Virus record (IMG/VR): IMGVR_UViG_3300045912_000471
Location: 1 to 51,251 of that record
Source of the DNA: a virus
DNA: 51,251 nt
Reading direction: 5' to 3' (one strand)
Below the pieces are notes generated by a model that ran no database searches, was not told the origin of the DNA, and saw only the letters and a program-made list of their open reading frames with translations. The position numbers were made by a program, and so were the translations under genes. Shown here one piece after another: positions 1 to 6,442 of the stretch (positions are counted from its first letter, which is position 1; every line of letters starts with the position of its first letter).

Positions 1-127
1 GGTTATTTTCTTGCCTCTTGGATGATGTTTGATGAAGAACTGGCTACCGAGTTTAAAGGTTCATGGAAAAAGCGTTGGAACTCCAAAAACGATCATCTAG
101 TAAACTTTCAGAAAAGAGTCAAAAAAA
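1..127. repeat. Terminal direct repeat, left copy (contig overlap)
   Basis: Bases 1-127 are identical to 51125-51251. The overlap lies inside one open frame that reads correctly across the join, so the molecule is circular or circularly permuted. 127 is a common maximum assembly k-mer length, so the overlap is more likely an assembly signature than a biological terminal repeat. Confidence 0.95.
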
Positions 128-468
128 TAAGGGTGAACGCGGGGGAGTATAAATCATACGATATGCCCATCGTCCTACATAACATTAAACAAGTGTGGTT
201 TTATTTCGCTTCTCACGATGTGGCAAGGATGGAGGAACTCATTTCTAAATATCTTTTCGGAATCGGTAAGAAGACGAGTTTTGGACAAGGAGAAATAGAA
301 AAATTTGTAATAGAAGCCATAGATCACAATCCTTTTGAGCAAGTAATACGCCCAATTCCCGCAAATATAGATGATGTCAGAAGTGGCAAGCTAAGCGTAT
401 CCCTGATGGGCTGGAAGCCTCCTTATTGGCTGCCACAAAACCAAACTTTTTGCCTTAACCCCTCCTAA
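1..468 (+). CDS. csf3: Csf3-like (type IV Cas5 family) protein, 3' part
   Basis: This is the C-terminal part of a 216-residue protein whose start is at 50942. Csf3 is the Cas5-type RAMP subunit that holds the crRNA 5' end in type IV complexes. I see a lysine followed by SYDMP, then a strand and helix ending in IGKKTSFGQGEIEKF, which is a glycine-rich RAMP-like loop, and near the C-terminus GWKPPYWLP. These match my recollection of Csf3: an IGKK-S-GxG loop and a terminal PPYW motif. No domain search was possible. The gene ends the long operon starting at 42863 and is followed by hairpins at 472-503 and 591-630. Another Cas5-like RAMP is the main alternative. Confidence 0.75.
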   Translation, partial: GYFLASWMMFDEELATEFKGSWKKRWNSKNDHLVNFQKRVKKIRVNAGEYKSYDMPIVLHNIKQVWFYFASHDVARMEELISKYLFGIGKKTSFGQGEIEKFVIEAIDHNPFEQVIRPIPANIDDVRSGKLSVSLMGWKPPYWLPQNQTFCLNPS

Positions 469-471
469 GCA

Positions 472-503
472 AAGCGGATTTATTTCCGCTTGTTTTATTT
501 TTC
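472..503 (+). terminator. Rho-independent terminator after the csf3-like gene
   Basis: A perfect 7-bp stem (AAGCGGA at 472-478, TCCGCTT at 485-491) has a 6-base loop and a T-rich tail. It starts 3 bases after the csf3-like stop and probably ends the type IV-like operon. Confidence 0.7.
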
Positions 504-590
504 CCGAAAAATGCGGAATATTTTACAAGAATTTTGCGTAAAAAAAAACGCTGTTTCCAATCAATAGAAGCACTTTTTCAAAATATTTTT

Positions 591-629
591 AAAAAACGAT
601 ACTTTATTTTTTTGTAAGTATCGTTTTTT
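591..629. terminator. Perfect 14-bp inverted repeat, likely bidirectional terminator
   Basis: AAAAAACGATACTT at 591-604 pairs perfectly with AAGTATCGTTTTTT at 616-629 across an 11-base loop. A- and T-runs on the two sides suit termination on both strands. The loop contains the TTTG (611-614) that I assign as the -33 box of the next promoter, so hairpin and promoter overlap. Bases 504-590 are AT-rich with nothing else recognisable. Confidence 0.6.
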
Positions 630-642
630 CTTTTTATGTTTG
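611..642 (+). promoter_or_regulatory. Bacteroidota-type promoter for the 680-2524 operon
   Basis: TTTG at 611-614, a 20-base spacer, then TATGTTTG at 635-642, fitting the known TTTG / TAnnTTTG consensus. The recurrent motif AGTTAAACGAAT follows at 647-658, 21 bases before the first start codon. Confidence 0.6.
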
Positions 643-646
643 TAAC

Positions 647-658
647 AGTTAAACGAAT
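647..658 (+). promoter_or_regulatory. GTTAAACGAA-type recurrent site, copy 1
   Basis: AGTTAAACGAAT lies just downstream of the -7 box at 635-642, near the expected transcription start. The same word recurs at 34618-34629, 34932-34943 and 42753-42764 on the minus strand, with partial copies at 22769-22780 and 31065-31074. An operator or initial-transcript element is inferred. Confidence 0.5.
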
Positions 659-679
659 TACAAAATATTAACCGCCCAG

Positions 680-1648
680 ATGGGAAAGTTTATGCCTACA
701 TTCAAGTATCAAAAGGGGCAGGATATTAAGTATATCCCTAATGCGACCCTCTACAAAGGTAAAGTAGTAAGTCAGGAAGGCAATAAGTTCAAGCCTTATT
801 TTAACAAAGAACTTATTACAGATGAGATAAAAGAAAAACTTTCTGCTATCAAGTACATTAACAGCTCAAATGAGGCTACAGCCCTACCGTATATGCTGGT
901 GATGGGTGAAAACGTCGGTGGAGGAATTATGATAGATACAGATATGGAGAAGGCTCAGAAAGAAAAAGAAGAGCAAGAGGCAATCCGAAACGGGGAAAAG
1001 CCTTTGAGGATAGGATATAGCCCTTATGGATTAGGGATGATGTTGCTGGATAGAATTTCTCCTGACCTATTTGCAAAAATAAAGCCTCATGCACAATACT
1101 TTAAGGCAAATGAGGAAGATATGGAGTTTTTGGATGACCAGTACGGAATATTCTGCCCAAATGCCTACGAGGTGAGGGGATGGTACTACGAAAAAGAAAC
1201 CATAGCCATATTACACAATGCTGGTGTAAAAATGGTTTATAGTGATATTTCTATCACTTCTTATGAAGAATTTACGAAAGCTGTAGAGTATGTGAGAGTT
1301 CAGGAAGAGAAAAATGAGAGGGAAAGAAAAGAGAAAAAAAAGCTCGAAGAATCCTTCTCACAAAAAATACGTGATTTGGAGAAGACATATGTTTCAGAAG
1401 AAGAAGCCAAAGAAGCCAAAAAGCTACCTGAAATCCATATTTTAGATTTTCAAGGAGCAACTATCTACGGTGGCGGGAAATGGTTGCACGTCAAGGATGA
1501 TGAAACGGGATATGTGGTGATTAACAACGGACACGATGGCGATGACTGGAGGCTTAATAACTATGATACCGGTGGAGCAGGTGCTATATGCTATAAGGTA
1601 GCAGGTTTAAAGAAAATTTTAGACGAAATTAAACAAGCAAATTTATGA
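680..1648 (+). CDS. Unknown 322-residue phage protein
   Basis: I do not recognise this family. The protein has a glycine-rich patch near residues 75-82, a charged probable coiled coil at about 207-250 rich in E, K and R, and a C-terminal domain of about 70 residues with GGGKWLHVKDDETGYVV and a glycine/asparagine/aspartate-rich stretch. No signal peptide or membrane segment is visible. The start could be the ATG at 680 or at 692. It is the first gene of a four-gene operon with ATGA-type overlaps, directly after the csf3-like gene but behind its own promoter and two hairpins, so a link to the type IV-like operon is only positional. Confidence 0.75.
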   Translation: MGKFMPTFKYQKGQDIKYIPNATLYKGKVVSQEGNKFKPYFNKELITDEIKEKLSAIKYINSSNEATALPYMLVMGENVGGGIMIDTDMEKAQKEKEEQEAIRNGEKPLRIGYSPYGLGMMLLDRISPDLFAKIKPHAQYFKANEEDMEFLDDQYGIFCPNAYEVRGWYYEKETIAILHNAGVKMVYSDISITSYEEFTKAVEYVRVQEEKNERERKEKKKLEESFSQKIRDLEKTYVSEEEAKEAKKLPEIHILDFQGATIYGGGKWLHVKDDETGYVVINNGHDGDDWRLNNYDTGGAGAICYKVAGLKKILDEIKQANL

Positions 1649-2154
1649 TGTACGAAGTAGGGAAACCTTTTCCCGTAAACAACCTAGCCGACGGCACAGA
1701 AAAGTGTGTGGCATCCTTCAATGAAAAGTTCATAGACTTACAAGTCTATGTTATTCCGCAGACGGGAGATGTCAAGGCGATGAAATCAGGACCAATAAAG
1801 TATGGAATGTTTGAATATCAAAACGTACCGTTTTTTCTTATTGATTTTGTCAAAACGTTTTCTTTTGATGCCCCTCTAAACTTCTTGAAAACTCAGGAAG
1901 ACAAGCAAGAAGATTGGCTCAATGAAGAAGCGAACCTAATGACTATTTATTGTATCCACGCCCTAACCAATGAGATACTTGCTATCAGAGCAATCGGTTT
2001 GAAAAGAGATTTCTGTGAAGAAATAAGAGATTGCTTGGAAAAGCAACTCAAAAAATATAAAGAAATATCGGAAGTGGATGCTAAAATCACTATTGCACTC
2101 AGTAAATATACTAATGATATTATGATAGCTAATTCAAAAATGATACGCTTATGA
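1645..2154 (+). CDS. Unknown 169-residue phage protein
   Basis: Not recognised. It looks like a soluble mixed alpha/beta protein. The N-terminal half contains KSGPIKYGMFEYQNVPFF and the C-terminal half is helical and lysine-rich. Its start overlaps the stop of the gene before it and its stop overlaps the next start, so it is translationally coupled within the 680-2524 operon. The first two codons are both ATG, so the start may be 1645 or 1648. Confidence 0.7.
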   Translation: MMYEVGKPFPVNNLADGTEKCVASFNEKFIDLQVYVIPQTGDVKAMKSGPIKYGMFEYQNVPFFLIDFVKTFSFDAPLNFLKTQEDKQEDWLNEEANLMTIYCIHALTNEILAIRAIGLKRDFCEEIRDCLEKQLKKYKEISEVDAKITIALSKYTNDIMIANSKMIRL

Positions 2155-2351
2155 TGCTAACTATTTCACAATACGCCCGACGCTGTGGCGTAAGCCGAAA
2201 CGGAATCCTTTACAGGATAGAAACAAAACAAATTCAATATGAAACCATTGAAGGAGTCAAAATGATAGACTCTGTAAAATATCCTCCTGTACCGAAACAA
2301 AAAACAGGTGGAAAAAAAGGAAACCAAAACGCTAAAAAAATAAAAGTATGA
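2151..2351 (+). CDS. Small helix-turn-helix protein
   Basis: A 66-residue basic protein. Residues 3-30 (LTISQYARRCGVSRNGILYR) fit the helix-turn-helix of MerR/excisionase-type DNA-binding proteins, with a lysine-rich tail (TGGKKGNQNAKKIKV). It overlaps the genes on both sides. A local transcription regulator is likely. An excisionase role would need an integrase, and none is seen. Confidence 0.65.
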   Translation: MMLTISQYARRCGVSRNGILYRIETKQIQYETIEGVKMIDSVKYPPVPKQKTGGKKGNQNAKKIKV

Positions 2352-2524
2352 AACTAATAAAAATTCTACCGCTTTTAATTCTTCTAAGTTGTTCATCAGA
2401 AACTACATCAGAGGAATATCCAAAGTATATTTACTATGTTTTTTTCCCTAAAAACGGAGAACTTGAAGAAAAGAATCAAAGTGAATCTTATCAAAACTTA
2501 CCCCACAAGTTTATTATAAAGTAA
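2348..2524 (+). CDS. Small lipoprotein (58 residues)
   Basis: A short frame starting at an ATG that overlaps the upstream stop as ATGA. It begins MKLIKILPLLILLSCSS: a basic start, a hydrophobic core and a lipobox-like LLSC, so Cys15 would be lipidated after signal cleavage. The remaining 43 residues are polar. It ends the 680-2524 operon just before a strong terminator. Phage lipoproteins of this size can act in lysis or superinfection exclusion, but nothing here tells which. Confidence 0.65.
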   Translation: MKLIKILPLLILLSCSSETTSEEYPKYIYYVFFPKNGELEEKNQSESYQNLPHKFIIK

Positions 2525-2525
2525 C

Positions 2526-2547
2526 AGCCCCCTTCGGGGCTTTTTTT
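2526..2547. terminator. Bidirectional terminator between convergent operons
   Basis: AGCCCC (2526-2531), loop CTTC, GGGGCT (2536-2541), then a run of T. It lies between the end of the + operon at 2524 and the end of terL on the minus strand at 2546. Confidence 0.8.
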
Positions 2548-4147
2548 ACGACATAAACGAAAGATACCCCACCCCCGTATAATGCCCCTTACGCATCCAG
2601 TTCCAATACGCCATGGCATCGGCAAGGTTGGGAGATCTGCCCAATTTCTTGACAATATCCTCTTTGGCTTCGATGGTGATTTTACCAGCTCTCACGGTGA
2701 ATTTCGGAACGATGAGCTCTTCCTCCAAACGATCATACACTCGACCCTCCACGCTGATGCGTATCTTTCCTTGGCGTAAGTCTTCCCGAAGCTCCCAATA
2801 CATCTGAGCCCGTAGGGAGGCAAACTCAAACAACAATTTCCCCTTGTCATCTGTGGCAATCACTTCTTTGAGCTGCCCCCCCTGAAGGGAAATCACCCTC
2901 ATATTTTCGTTGTGAAATGCCTGTACGGTGGAAGTTCCGACACCCACACCGTCCACACCCACATAAGAGGGTTCGAGAAGCAACTCATCCAGCGTGGGCA
3001 GGTGGTAGTCATAGTAACCATAACTACTGAGCATCGCATCGTCATACAATAAATTGTAGGCGAGGTGGGAGGCGTTCGGACAAGCAAACTCCCAAAGGTT
3101 TCGGAGTTCATTGCCAAAGCCGTAGGCAACCGCAGCAGGGTCGCCAGTCCCATCCTGTGAGTTTGCCACGTCCACGCCCAAAGCAGGCATTCCGTCCTGA
3201 TATTCCACATTTAGAGCCTCTTTTATCCATTCCAAACGAATGAGGCTGTCGATGCCCTGCTCAGGAGAAATCCCCCTCACACGGCTTTTAAAGAAGGGAT
3301 TGCTTTCTCCATACTTTTCTCTACGCCTCTCGATGGATTGGAGGGTAACTGCTCCCGGAAACACTTCTTTCCCAAGCACAATGTTGGGGTGATCAAGAGC
3401 CGAGAGACGCACCGACACCACCCCTGGGGACTTGCAATGTTTGTGAAGAGTGTCATTCTGATTATCAGGGTTTCCAAGTGCCAGAATGAGGTTATTAGAA
3501 CCTGTGGAAGTGTTTTCAAAAGCCTTGTAAACGGCTTGATGAATACCGGGGCATTCCTCCAAAACAATTAACATATTCTCCCTGTGAAAACCCTGTGCTT
3601 TCGTGGCTGCCTCCTCAGAAGCTCCCACACCTGCCACGAAACCAATGGCATGCCACGAATCCGCAAAAGCGTTTTCATCCTCCTCTGTGGACTTTTTACC
3701 ATCTGCCTTGAGGCGAAGGGAGAGGAGGTCAGCGTTTGGGCGTACCTTCTTAAATTTAGGATAGATTTTAGAGATTTCCGCCCATAGGTGAAGTTTTAAC
3801 TGACTCTCCTTGGGGGTTACGGTTACCACTAGACTATCCTTAAATACATCCAAGAACCACAAAACAATACGAGCAGCTGTGTAGGTCTTGGAAGTTCCTG
3901 TGGCTGCCTCCACACCGACCCACTTCTTTTCTGCCAGAGCCTGCCAAGCGGTGAGCAGGGGGTCTTTCGTTCCATCCCACTGATGTCCTCCGTATTCGGG
4001 CATAGCTGACCACTTCACCGCCTCGATGGGTTCTCTGAGTCGCTCAGTGAGCCAACGGAGCGGATTGGTTTGGAGCTGCTTGAGGTAAATACGCTGAGCA
4101 AGCTCAACTCTGGCAATCCTGAGTTGTTGTTCTTTGGAGAGTATCAT
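2546..4147 (-). CDS. terL: Terminase large subunit
   Basis: The ATPase-nuclease motor that packages DNA through the portal. At residues 78-90, GVEAATGTSKTYT is a Walker A variant. Residues 191-198, MLIVLEEC, are the Walker B strand with its acidic pair. The C-terminal nuclease shows LGVDVANSQDGTGD from about residue 322, with catalytic Asp325, and YVGVDGVGVGTS near 395. The length of 533 residues is normal. Its start overlaps the stop of the small-subunit gene by ATGA. Family identity is secure. The packaging mode is not shown, though a circularly permuted assembly fits headful packaging. Confidence 0.93.
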   Translation of the reverse strand: MILSKEQQLRIARVELAQRIYLKQLQTNPLRWLTERLREPIEAVKWSAMPEYGGHQWDGTKDPLLTAWQALAEKKWVGVEAATGTSKTYTAARIVLWFLDVFKDSLVVTVTPKESQLKLHLWAEISKIYPKFKKVRPNADLLSLRLKADGKKSTEEDENAFADSWHAIGFVAGVGASEEAATKAQGFHRENMLIVLEECPGIHQAVYKAFENTSTGSNNLILALGNPDNQNDTLHKHCKSPGVVSVRLSALDHPNIVLGKEVFPGAVTLQSIERRREKYGESNPFFKSRVRGISPEQGIDSLIRLEWIKEALNVEYQDGMPALGVDVANSQDGTGDPAAVAYGFGNELRNLWEFACPNASHLAYNLLYDDAMLSSYGYYDYHLPTLDELLLEPSYVGVDGVGVGTSTVQAFHNENMRVISLQGGQLKEVIATDDKGKLLFEFASLRAQMYWELREDLRQGKIRISVEGRVYDRLEEELIVPKFTVRAGKITIEAKEDIVKKLGRSPNLADAMAYWNWMRKGHYTGVGYLSFMS

Positions 4148-4740
4148 TTTTCCAAAACTTCTTTATTGGCATCAATGAAGGCTTTCAACTCCTCATCAGT
4201 CATTTTTGAGAAAGTGGAGACAGTGGCATCCACTTTAATCGGTGAGTTGAGCCCCAACAGCTCAATTCTTTGCTTGCAGATAAAACGGATTTCTGCCAGA
4301 AAGCGAACGTCCCCACCGTGATTGGTGATGCTTGTTTCACCTGAGAACGCTAGCGGATTTTTACCCTTCGGTGTGGGCATCCCCTCCAAAGGAGTCCCCA
4401 ACGCTCCGCTAAAATTCGTTTGCTTGATAGTTCTTGGTTGTTTGCTCTCCTCATACGCCTCCCAACAAACACGTTCCAAATTATCTAGTTTCGAGAGTTC
4501 CTTCCATTTCCAAGCGTCTATTTCGGAGAGGTAGGTTTCTTGCCACTCCTCCAATATCTTTTTAATCTCTTGGCTGATTTGAGATTGCGTGAGAAGATAC
4601 TTCTCTTTTGTCTCTTCCTGAAGCTTCGCTGCTACCTCCACCTGCGAATAACCTTTGAGATACAGTTGAGTAATGATTACTTTATCTCTCTGTATTTGGA
4701 AGGTTGATCGCTTGGGAGTCTTGGGTTTAAAAGTTGTCAT
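4144..4740 (-). CDS. terS: Terminase small subunit-like DNA-binding protein
   Basis: A 198-residue protein directly upstream of terL and overlapping it. The N-terminal region, about residues 16-65 (IQRDKVIITQLYLKGYSQVEVAAKL), is a helix-turn-helix of the kind terminase small subunits use to recognise the packaging site. The middle is helical and lysine/glutamate-rich. A proline/glycine-rich linker near residues 110-130 precedes a short helical C-terminus that could contact the large subunit. The assignment rests on position, HTH and size. Confidence 0.8.
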   Translation of the reverse strand: MTTFKPKTPKRSTFQIQRDKVIITQLYLKGYSQVEVAAKLQEETKEKYLLTQSQISQEIKKILEEWQETYLSEIDAWKWKELSKLDNLERVCWEAYEESKQPRTIKQTNFSGALGTPLEGMPTPKGKNPLAFSGETSITNHGGDVRFLAEIRFICKQRIELLGLNSPIKVDATVSTFSKMTDEELKAFIDANKEVLEK

Positions 4741-4856
4741 ACTTTTTTAATACAAAATAACTATTTTTTTATAAAAAAAGACAATTTAATTATCATTTTT
4801 TATATATTTACACTTTGGTAAAAGTTTTAAGTTTAAAGCTAAAACAATGAGATACA

Positions 4857-4887
4857 AAAAAGCCTCTTCAATATGAAGGGGCTTTTT
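4857..4887. terminator. Terminator after the parB-like gene
   Basis: AGCCTCTTCA (4861-4870) pairs with TGAAGGGGCT (4874-4883) with one G-T pair and a 3-base loop, flanked by A and T runs. It separates the parB-like gene from terS, which should have its own promoter in the AT-rich 4741-4856 region. I found no clear box there. Confidence 0.7.
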
Positions 4888-5379
4888 TTACTTTTTGGGC
4901 TCCCACGCCATCGAGTACCTATGCTGTTTGATTTCCAGCTTCTGAAATACATCCTCCTGCAGGAGTAAATCTATTTCCTTTTCCGTCGCTCCGATAGCGT
5001 AGGCGATGTAGTCCTTTGTGAGTTCAAAGTCCATCACCAGCCTCTTCACTATCTCACTCATCTTGAAGGCAACGTGGGTGCCTTTGGCTCTGTTGATGCG
5101 AATGGTCAGGATCATTCGCTCCGCTTCGCTCAGCTCCATCACACAGCAAGACACCAGCCACCCCTCAAGACGTGCCAGTGTCGTTCTGTGAAACCCGTCT
5201 ATCAATACGCCCTCGTGGGTAATGAGGGTGGGTTGTATCCATCCGTTTTGCATAATGGAGAATTTGAGTAGTTCGAGTTCGCTCGGTTGCACCACGTTGG
5301 GATTATAGTCGTTGGCAACGATGTCGTAGGGATTTTTCCACTCTATACGTTCAATCGGGTTGTTTTGTAGTTTTATCAT
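4888..5379 (-). CDS. ParB/IbrB-like protein near terminase
   Basis: A ParB/sulfiredoxin-superfamily protein of 163 residues. NDYNPN is at 23-28, IDGFHR at 60-65 and RAKGTH follows, giving the ParB N-domain layout. It resembles the protein at 48907-49425: both carry NxYNPN and IDGFHR at nearly the same positions and end in YSxAWE. An ATG at 5379 is preferred over an upstream in-frame TTG at 5385. Just upstream is a decayed PAPS-reductase-like gene, so this is probably the surviving half of a second IbrA/IbrB-type pair. It may bind nucleotides or DNA; its exact role is unknown. Confidence 0.8.
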   Translation of the reverse strand: MIKLQNNPIERIEWKNPYDIVANDYNPNVVQPSELELLKFSIMQNGWIQPTLITHEGVLIDGFHRTTLARLEGWLVSCCVMELSEAERMILTIRINRAKGTHVAFKMSEIVKRLVMDFELTKDYIAYAIGATEKEIDLLLQEDVFQKLEIKQHRYSMAWEPKK

Positions 5380-5437
5380 AATCAAAAAAGTAGTTTCTCA
5401 TACCAAGTGGTGGGTTCTTCCACCATCTCCACAAAGC

Positions 5438-5647
5438 CTATATTCTGAAAAAAACTTTCAACTTTTCTGTTATTCCAAGCTCCCTATACACTTCCTCCAC
5501 CAAGTTCAAAAGCACCCAACTATCCTTCCCGCCACTGAAAGCCACAAGGACATTATCAAACGTATCAATGATATGTTCTATTCGTTTCTTTGCTTCTGTG
5601 AGTACGTCATTGCCGGTGTAAGATACGCTATCCTGAAATTTAGGCAT
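5438..5647 (-). pseudogene. Truncated IbrA/CysH-like PAPS-reductase family gene
   Basis: The first 69 residues of a PP-loop protein: a helix (DVLTEAKKRIEHIIDTFDNV), the nucleotide-binding VAFSGGKDSWVLL, a second helix, then KVFF and a stop. The intact relative at 47771-48910 continues with FFLDEEVVYES and about 300 more residues, so all substrate-binding parts are missing here. The break lies at a run of seven T (coding strand of 5448-5454). A -1 slip would add about 20 residues ending at 5382 next to the parB-like start, but still not the domain. The ATG at 5647 overlaps the preceding remnant. Probably a decayed gene. Confidence 0.7.
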
Positions 5648-5819
5648 AATAATTATTGTCTTTAATGAAAATCTGCAAACGTTCGGCAGTGGTTTCCGCC
5701 TCATTGTATTTGCGTTTCAAGTATTTGATAAAACCGTTGTAGGCTTGCTGTTGCTCCTCATTCTCAAAAACCAGCGTGGTTTTGAGTGTGTAAGAACCCT
5801 CATTTCTGAATATGTAATG
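5640..5819 (-). pseudogene. 5'-truncated remnant of an unknown gene
   Basis: A frame with no ATG start encodes 59 residues ending in a protein-like helical tail (ENEEQQQAYNGFIKYLKRKY, then AETTAERLQIF) and stops at 5640, overlapping the cysH-like ATG. Immediately upstream in frame is a TAA. The normal-looking composition and the gene-overlap geometry suggest the 3' end of a lost gene. The membrane-protein gene at 5717-6241 runs across it in another frame. Confidence 0.5.
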
Positions 5820-6241
5820 TTAATGGGTGCCTGTTTACAGACAGATTCGTTTCTCTCATTTCGGGGAGATACTTGTTTAGAAGCTCCGTTTACACAATAG
5901 ATAACATCATCTTTTATCCAAAACAGCCACATATCGTGTACTAAAACGGCTATACCATTCTCTACCTCCACCACCTCTATCTGGTCAAACGGAATTGATT
6001 TTTTAGTAAACCGCTCTAAGCTTCTTTTTATTTCCTCTTTATTGACTGATGATTTTCGCACAGTCATATCTTGCTGTACTTTATTCACTACTTCATCTTG
6101 TTTGGATACGGCAAATATAAAAAAGAAAATACAAATACCCGCAACCACCCAAAAAGGTTTTTCTATAATCACTTTTTTCCCATCCGATTTTATAAATAAA
6201 AAACCAAACAGACGAGGATATTTTTCTACAAGATTTCTCAT
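5717..6241 (-). CDS. Single-pass membrane protein, C-terminus possibly chimeric
   Basis: 174 residues from the ATG at 6241, 5 bases after the preceding small gene. The N-terminal 30 residues are basic and hydrophobic. One strong membrane helix (FWVVAGICIFFFIFAV) lies at about residues 33-48, followed by a soluble domain. The last 28 residues (from MRVLTHSKPRW) are read in a frame that overlaps the remnant at 5640-5819 and look non-native, so the gene was probably extended or cut by a recombination event. No family recognised. Confidence 0.55.
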   Translation of the reverse strand: MRNLVEKYPRLFGFLFIKSDGKKVIIEKPFWVVAGICIFFFIFAVSKQDEVVNKVQQDMTVRKSSVNKEEIKRSLERFTKKSIPFDQIEVVEVENGIAVLVHDMWLFWIKDDVIYCVNGASKQVSPRNERNESVCKQAPINITYSEMRVLTHSKPRWFLRMRSNSKPTTVLSNT

Positions 6242-6245
6242 ACAA

Positions 6246-6350
6246 TTAACTGAAAAAAAGTTGCTTAATTCCTGCAATAATCGCCACGATTATCAGGATG
6301 ACACCTGCCATAATCAGGTTATCTTTAAAATTTTGTTCTCTGTTATACAT
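6246..6350 (-). CDS. Tiny single-helix membrane protein (34 residues)
   Basis: A short polar N-terminus (MYNREQNFKDN) is followed by one strong transmembrane helix (IMAGVILIIVAIIAGI) and a stop. It sits tightly between the tape-measure gene and the 5717-6241 membrane protein on the same strand, 5 bases before the next ATG. Small one-helix proteins like this can be holin- or antiholin-like, but there is no direct evidence for that. Confidence 0.55.
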   Translation of the reverse strand: MYNREQNFKDNLIMAGVILIIVAIIAGIKQLFFS

Positions 6351-6442
6351 AAGACAAAGTTTTCCCAAACGTATAAAAAAAATTAAAATAAAAAAAGCTA
6401 CACTTAAAAAATGTAGCCTTAAAAGTAATGTATCACCTTTTC

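Noticed and set aside
1-127. True direct terminal repeats of packaged DNA
   Set aside because: 127 bases equals a common assembly k-mer and the join restores a gene frame; an assembly overlap of a circular or permuted genome is simpler.
2151-2351. Excisionase, implying an integration module
   Set aside because: No integrase or att-like repeat was found. The protein is only assigned as a small HTH.
4888-5379. ParB as a chromosome/plasmid partition protein
   Set aside because: It lies with a PAPS-reductase remnant and resembles the IbrB-like protein at 48907; there is no parA beside it.
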